64,000 nt of DNA from Malania oleifera. Taxonomy: Eukaryota; Streptophyta; Magnoliopsida; Santalales; Ximeniaceae. Both the position numbers and the translations under genes were made by a program. Below are positions 58,894 to 64,000 of the stretch, piece after piece; within the stretch, counting starts at the first letter, position 1; the number at the start of each line of letters is the position of its first letter. Location: assembly GCF_029873635.1 (NCBI RefSeq), contig NC_080420.1:121528719-121592718 (forward strand), read 5' to 3'. The notes under the pieces were generated by a model. It was given only the letters and a program-made list of their open reading frames with translations. It did no database searches and had not been told where the DNA came from.

Positions 58894-60074
58894 CTAGGTT
58901 CTTAGGTTCTGCAGACTTTAGGTTACAGCGGAATGATATACCAGAGTATAGGAATGGGTTTTGAGGTAAATAGGAGATGGTTAGGTTGAAATGTGAGTTA
59001 GTGATTGTTAGAGGATGAGGTGAGAATTTAGGATTCTATCTTGCGGCCTAGAGACAAGAATACTAGGGTTGTTTTTGTGTTTTTCTTGGGGTGACGATTT
59101 TAGGAAAACCATGGATACTATCGCTGGATTTTGTTTCTGTGTGGTAGGACTGAATCTTAAATAGGGATTGAGAATGCAGAGATAAATTGTCATATGAGAG
59201 TAATTTATAAGCTATAGTAGTGTATTGGTTGTGTGATAGTAATTGTATGCTGAGACTAGTTGTTCCCTTTGCAGGATAGATCTGGAGAACAGTAACACGA
59301 GTGCAGGAGGTGATGGAGCAGGACCTTCCAGTATGGGTGGCGGAGACCCTGACATAGTATTGCGTAGCATCACCCAACAGGTGATGGCTGAGATGGCTAG
59401 GAGTTCGGCGAATCGAAGCTGCACGATCGAGCAGTTCACATGTATGTGACCCCCATCATTTATTGGAGGAGTGGACCAAGTAGTAGCAGAGAATTGACTC
59501 CAGGAGATAGAGGACATATTGGTAGTCCTCTCGTGTACAAATGGGTAGAGAGTGTTATTTGCCACATTTAAATTAACTAGGGAAGCAAAGTGCTGGTGGA
59601 GGTTGGTGAGACTACTGGAGGAGCGGAGGCCTGACTGTGTAGCGATGAGATGGAGTCTTTTTAGGGAGATTTTCTTCGAGCGGTACTTTCCTGCTACTAT
59701 CAGGAGTGCGAAGGCATCAGAGTTTCTATATCTGACACAGGGGCCTTTGACGATGCAGCAGTATACAGCGATGTTGACCCTATGGGTCATGCCCGGTTTT
59801 GATTATGACAAATACTTATTATATATCTAATGGGTGTCTGAGAATATGTGCAGGAACCAAAACTGTCAAAATCATAATACACATGCACATGGAGAAAATG
59901 AAGAACTGAAGACAAATCTTTTATTAAGTGTTGTAATTTATATATTCCTCTTGCACATTTGGTATGTAATAGTAAATTAGGTTATTTGGTTTGTAATAAG
60001 CACACATAACACATGCATGGTTTAATCTGTAAGCTCAAACCAAATAGTGACCTAGAAATGACCTTAGGGCTTTC

Positions 60075-60605
60075 CCTTCGATCGACCGACACCAGATTTT
60101 TTCGGTGTCTTAATTTTGGACACAAATGACCCTAAGACACTCACTCATGCATACATATGTTTGAATATTTGACTTAGGTAATTGCATGCTTGAAAAAAGA
60201 CAAAAATGTACAAGTCTAGTACTTTCGGTCGACCGACCCACACAGGTCATTTTCTCCTCGTCGACCGAAACCGTTCCGGGTTAACATGTTGACCACGGTC
60301 CGGTCGACCGAGACCTTACAGTTCATTTGACCCCGGTCGACCGAATCATTTGGGAGTCAACATTTTGACCTCCCGGTCGATCGAGAACTTTTATTTTCCA
60401 ACTACTTGGTCGACCGGAGGGTCCTCGGGAGAATTCTCAACGGTTTGGTCGATCGAACCAGGCAGTTCAAAATGGCCCGGTCGACCGAACCTCAAAAATT
60501 TGGAAAATCGCCTACTTCCGGTCGACCGAGCCCTTAGTTAAAAAACTCCATGGTCGACTGAACCATATGAGTCCTGGTCGACCGAAACTGATCTGGTCGA
60601 CCGAA
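60075..60605 (+). repeat. GGTCGACCGA palindrome array
   Basis: About thirteen units near 60078, 60229, 60260, 60300, 60333, 60373, 60406, 60445, 60475, 60519, 60550, 60572 and 60593. Most read CGGTCGACCGA. Variants include GGTCGATCGA and GGTCGACTGA. Spacing after the first unit is about 20-45 bp with no fixed period. Confidence 0.88.
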
Positions 60606-60732
60606 CCTCTCAGGTTGCCATCATTTTTACCGCAGGTTAAATATTTTTAAAAAGGGTTAAATTGATTTAAATGTCATTAAACTTTTCCAATAATCCCTAA
60701 TAGGTCCCCAACGGTCAAATATTTTGGTATGT

Positions 60733-60741
60733 CTATATATA
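60733..60741 (+). promoter_or_regulatory. LTR TATA box
   Basis: CTATATATA, 128 bp downstream of the palindrome array, followed by a CTCC/TTGGGAG leader. Confidence 0.6.
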
Positions 60742-61723
60742 CTCCTTCATTTGGGAGAACTAAGTGTGGATTAGCAAAAACCAAAATCAATATTTCTCTC
60801 TCAAGCTAAATATTTCCCATTGCTTATACTCTTTCAAAATCCACTCAAGCTTAGCTTCTTCATCTATCTACATCATTTGTAAGTGTATTGAGTGTTATTG
60901 CTTAGAAGGTTTGCTCTCTCACTTGTTGTGTATTTGAAACAATATTTCTTTGAGAGAGTAACCTAAGCACTTTAGGTGGCTTTTCTAATAAGCCTACCCT
61001 AAAGAGACTTGTGTTAAACTTCCTAGTGTTGCATTCTCATTACAATAGCTTAGGAGGTTTGTATTTGTTTTTGGCTTGCAAAAATATTTTCAAACCTAGT
61101 CAAATATCTTTTGAAATCTTTATTGAACTATTTGAGAAAAGATATTTGTGTTTGTTACATTAATCTTTGTGACAATATTTATTCAAGTATATATCTTTTG
61201 CTGAATACAAAGATTATTCATTTTGCAATCCAAGCATATACATATTCATGAGATTGAGATATTCTACTGATTGACATTCTTAAGGCTTGTTTGATATTCT
61301 GTGTGAACACGTTTGATTGAATATTTTGAAATACACAAATTATTATTGACACTCTCACGTGCGTACTACACTGATAGAAAATCTATTTGAGAGTTGAACT
61401 ACTTAGACCACACTGAGCTTACATTATTAAATCATCTGTGGTGTTTGTGATTGTGCGCATTTGTGGTACAAATTTACTTTACGTGAAAGCACCCATATAT
61501 TGTACCTTTTAATTGTATATCTGAGAGATTCTAGGCGTGGCCTGGGGGGGCGGTAATCCAGCCCGGTAAGGATTGGTGTGAAGGTTGAGGTCAGCCCTGT
61601 GCTAATTGACCTGGTTAAGGTTGAGGTTAGCCCTGTGATAATTTGACCTGATTTGTATAGGTGCCGCTCCACCCGTTTAAGTGAGCAAGCTAGTGTGATA
61701 ATCCTTGTGCTGGTTAGCCAAGG

Positions 61724-61752
61724 CGGGGACGTAGGCAGTTGGCCGAACCTCG
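61724..61752 (+). promoter_or_regulatory. Conserved LTR box (GGACGTAGGC ... GCCGAACC)
   Basis: GGGGACGTAGGCAGTTGG followed by CCGAACCTCG. Same order and spacing as the minus-strand boxes of copia 2 (20476-20506, 25192-25222) and the 20027-27166 element (20224-20254). Confidence 0.6.
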
Positions 61753-62361
61753 ATAACATATCTGCGTGTCATCCTTTCTTTACTGCTTTCTGGTGCTTGT
61801 GTGATTGTTTAAATTGCTTTATTTAATTTCTGGTATATTTATATTATTTGCACTAGATTGACCATAGGCTTGTGAACATACTGCTGGTAGGAGGAATACC
61901 TAGGAGATAAATTTTAAAAATACCAATTCACCCCCCCTCTTGGGATCACGATAAAGCTAACAAGTGAGATTCATTGAGCTGTCCCGATTTGCTCCGTATT
62001 TGATGCCAGATGAGGAGAGGAAGGCGAGGAAGTTTGAGGAAGGACTGAGGCAGAACCTGTATAAGTAAGTGATAGGCTTTCGGGCTTAAACCTTCTTAGA
62101 GATAGTAGATAGAGTTGCAGTGATTAAGAGCGGCCTACAGAGAGGCGCAGCAGCACAGAGCCAGGGGAAGAGGCCTGTGCATTTCAATTTTTAGGTAGGG
62201 TCCAGTCGAGGGCCATAGAGGAGGTATGATAGCAGAGGGGGACGACGATAGGGAGAAGGAGAACGAGTAGTACAGGGTAGACAGATGCTTCCTCCTTGTC
62301 CTAGGTGTTACAGGAGACACTCGGGAGAGTGACGAGTGAGGGAGGTTGTTATTATCAGTGT

Positions 62362-63019
62362 TGTTAGACCAAGTAGTTAAAGGTATTTCATTCCAACTAT
62401 GTTTTGATGACGACAACCCATTAGAAGTACTTTAAGGTTACTAACCTTTTTCTTGAAGTCTTGTTCAATTTCACAGAACGGCACCAAAGCAAGCAAGTTT
62501 CAAATCAGCCAAAAGCAACATGTGACATGACCGAAGCTCACCCACTCAAACCAAAGCACTCACGGACTCTACATAGTATGCAAGTGTTCTAAATATTGAG
62601 TGTGAGAGTTAGAGAGATTGTTTTTGTAAATCCCTTGTATATGGAGTGACTCAATAAAATAAGCAAGAAATGGGCATATCACGCACACATCACTTGAACA
62701 ACAGGCACAGTCCCACACACACACAACAAGATAAGTAAAACTACATAAGATGTCTAAAAACCCTCAAAACATGTTTTACTAAATCTAAGACATCTTATAG
62801 TGAATCAGGGATCATTCCTCATAAATGAAGAAGGACCTTTTTACTTCGAACTTAAAAGGATTTTTAAAGTAGTAAGAGGGGCCTTTTTGACGAACACAAG
62901 GCTTCGTCGACGAGTACAACATAGACCCTCGTCAATGAACACAGGGTTCTCATCGATGAGAATATACCGAGAGTATCTAAAAGTTCAGAGCACCCCTCGT
63001 CGACGAATACAAGGGATTT
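62362..63019 (+). mobile_element. Copia-type LTR, front part, cut by an insertion
   Basis: Starts TGTTAGACCAAG. Its first 100 bp resemble the LTR-start stub at 27020-27166 read on the minus strand (TTTTGATGA.GACAAC.CATTAG.AGT.C). It carries a TCGTCGACGA array at about 62885-63010, then is broken at 63020 by a gypsy LTR. The rest lies outside the window. Confidence 0.65.
62885..63010 (+). repeat. TCGTCGACGA palindrome array
   Basis: Units near 62886 (TGACGAACA), 62903 (TCGTCGACGA), 62928 (TCGTCAATGA), 62952 (TCATCGATGA) and 62997 (TCGTCGACGA). Confidence 0.75.
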
Positions 63020-63512
63020 TGTAACGACCTCAAAATTCTTATCATTTTTTTTTTATATACAATAAACATTCCTATGCAGTGGAAACACAAATCATAAAAT
63101 CATTTATACATAAACTGTACAATACCAGAGTCCAGAATATACTGACCATACAAAAATATCCCTCCAGTGTCATTTATCTAAAAACATTCACTACTCTGAC
63201 AAAAACTCACCTTATAACTAGGGTGATCTGAGCTACACTCTATTCGCGAGCCTGATCTGCTCGCCTCACTGGCTCACCTGAAAAATGTTAGAGTAATGGG
63301 GTGAGTCGACGCTCAGTAAGTGGAAATATGCTATTACTAGTGTGTGGCAATTAAGTTAAGGATAATTTTAAAAATAATAACTGAACTGCAATGAAATAAA
63401 TCATCTGTAAAACATATCTTTCTTTCACAATTTAAAACATATTGTATCGTCTGTTTTTCTACTTTTCATACTGGTAATATCATACTATACTCATCGTATA
63501 CTGTAAAACTAT

Positions 63513-63571
<59 letters not shown>

Positions 63572-64000
63572 AAACTATGCTTTTATCCCTGGGACTCTAT
63601 ACGTCATGATTTGACCCCTCATAACAGGGTTGTGTGGCCCGTAGGCGGGACTCTATCTGGTCGGCCCTCCAGATAAGTCATCATGCTTTACACTACCTTA
63701 GCCCGGCCAAAATGCATCCTGTCCTAAGCTCGGGATTGGCTACTACCTCATCAAAATCGGCCCCCTCAACCCAGTGTATTGGGGACCTGCATACTCTCCG
63801 AGCGCGGCTAACGGTACCCACATACTATCTGAGATATGTGGTTGCACTCTATCTGTATCTATCAGCGGTACCGTGCTCTGTAATCTATATCTGTCTATGT
63901 ATCTTTCCTCAGGGATCTGATACTATATACATATATACATATATACTTTTTTACTATTTTTATCATGTTTCCAAAATTACCATAACTTTATCTTTCTGTA
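63020..64000 (-). mobile_element. Ty3-gypsy-like LTR, minus orientation, cut by window end
   Basis: TGTAACGACCTC at 63020, then the same blocks as 53766-55984 in the same order (GCAG.GGAAA.A..AAA, GCGAGCCTGATCTGCTCGCC, AAGTGGAAATATGCTAT, ATGATTT(A/G)ACCC..CAT, GGCCCGTAGGCGGGACT, ATCTGAGATATGTGGTTGCA). It interrupts the LTR that starts at 62362. Microsatellites CA (about 63514-63550) and TA (to 63570). Confidence 0.75.

Larger units (their letters stand above)
59772..61962 (+). mobile_element. Copia-type solo LTR inserted in gypsy gag
   Basis: Starts TGTTGACCC and ends AAAGCTAACA (2,191 bp), with target duplication AGCGA/AGTGA (59767-59771 and 61963-61967, 4 of 5). Removing it restores the gag reading QYTA-RFIELS. 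It holds a palindrome array (60075-60605), a TATA box (60733-60741), a GGACGTAGGC/GCCGAACC box (61724-61752) and a C-run before its 3' end (TTCACCCCCCCTCTTGGG). No coding sequence. The plausible lineage is large-LTR copia, by the conserved box. Confidence 0.82.
59243..62350 (+). pseudogene. Gypsy gag, broken and split by a solo LTR
   Basis: Left part: DPDIVLRSITQQVMAEMARSSA, PPSFIGGVD, REAKCWWRLV (59575-59605), WSLFREIFFERYFPATIRSAKASEFLYLTQGPLTMQQYTA (ends 59771). Right part resumes at about 61968: [27 protein letters not shown], then an Arg/Gly-rich region to about 62350. These are the conserved blocks of the gypsy gag (retrotrans_gag) capsid. In-frame stops in the left part fit CGA to TGA, TGG to TGA and CAG to TAG changes. 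Pol is absent because another LTR interrupts at 62362 and the window ends. Confidence 0.85.

Noticed and set aside
60075-60605. Palindrome array as CRISPR or integration-site cluster
   Set aside because: Units are 10-12 bp with irregular 20-45 bp spacing inside an LTR with a target duplication. It belongs to the LTR.

Overview
The window is nuclear DNA of a flowering plant, most likely a eudicot. It is AT-rich, holds two plant protein genes (an interrupted one and an intronless one), and is filled with plant-type retrotransposons: Ty1-copia, Ty3-gypsy, RTE and L1 LINEs, a tRNA-derived SINE and a hAT-like MITE. I cannot name the species from the sequence.

Genes. (1) A conserved plant protein of unknown function is split into exon 1 (CDS 2962-3031) and exon 2 (CDS 33403-34124) by an intron of about 30.4 kb. 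The phase-1 GT/AG junction restores a 263-residue protein with one N-terminal hydrophobic segment. (2) A complete intronless nicotianamine synthase gene (NAS, 307 residues) lies at 51666-52589. Every other sizeable reading frame is transposon-derived or unsupported.

Repeats inside the giant intron, left to right: a degenerate Ty1-copia element (3516-8011); a non-coding LTR-flanked element (9052-18269) invaded by a Tat/Ogre-like solo LTR (11254-16417), itself invaded by an RTE LINE (about 12190-15350); a second LINE 3' end (about 19972-20026 and 27172-27325) split by a copia-type LTR element (20027-27166), itself split by a full-length copia element (20365-25743); an AT-rich MITE-like block; and an internally deleted copia element (29732-31023).

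Right of gene 1: a SINE (35356-35670), a Tat/Ogre-like LTR fragment, a 160-bp tandem array, L1 fragments, and a Ty3-gypsy solo LTR (40737-48440) holding a gag-less copia element and a hAT-like MITE. Then comes NAS, followed by a dense TE block (53766-64000): a gypsy solo LTR, a gypsy LTR with broken gag split by a copia-type solo LTR, and two LTRs cut by the window edge.

Perfect or one-mismatch target duplications support most insertions. The most unusual signal is a cluster of short GTCGAC-centred or related TCGA-rich motifs, found in several unrelated LTR families just upstream of the LTR TATA box. TE reading frames are broken largely by changes that look like C-to-T or G-to-A transitions, consistent with long-term methylation and silencing.
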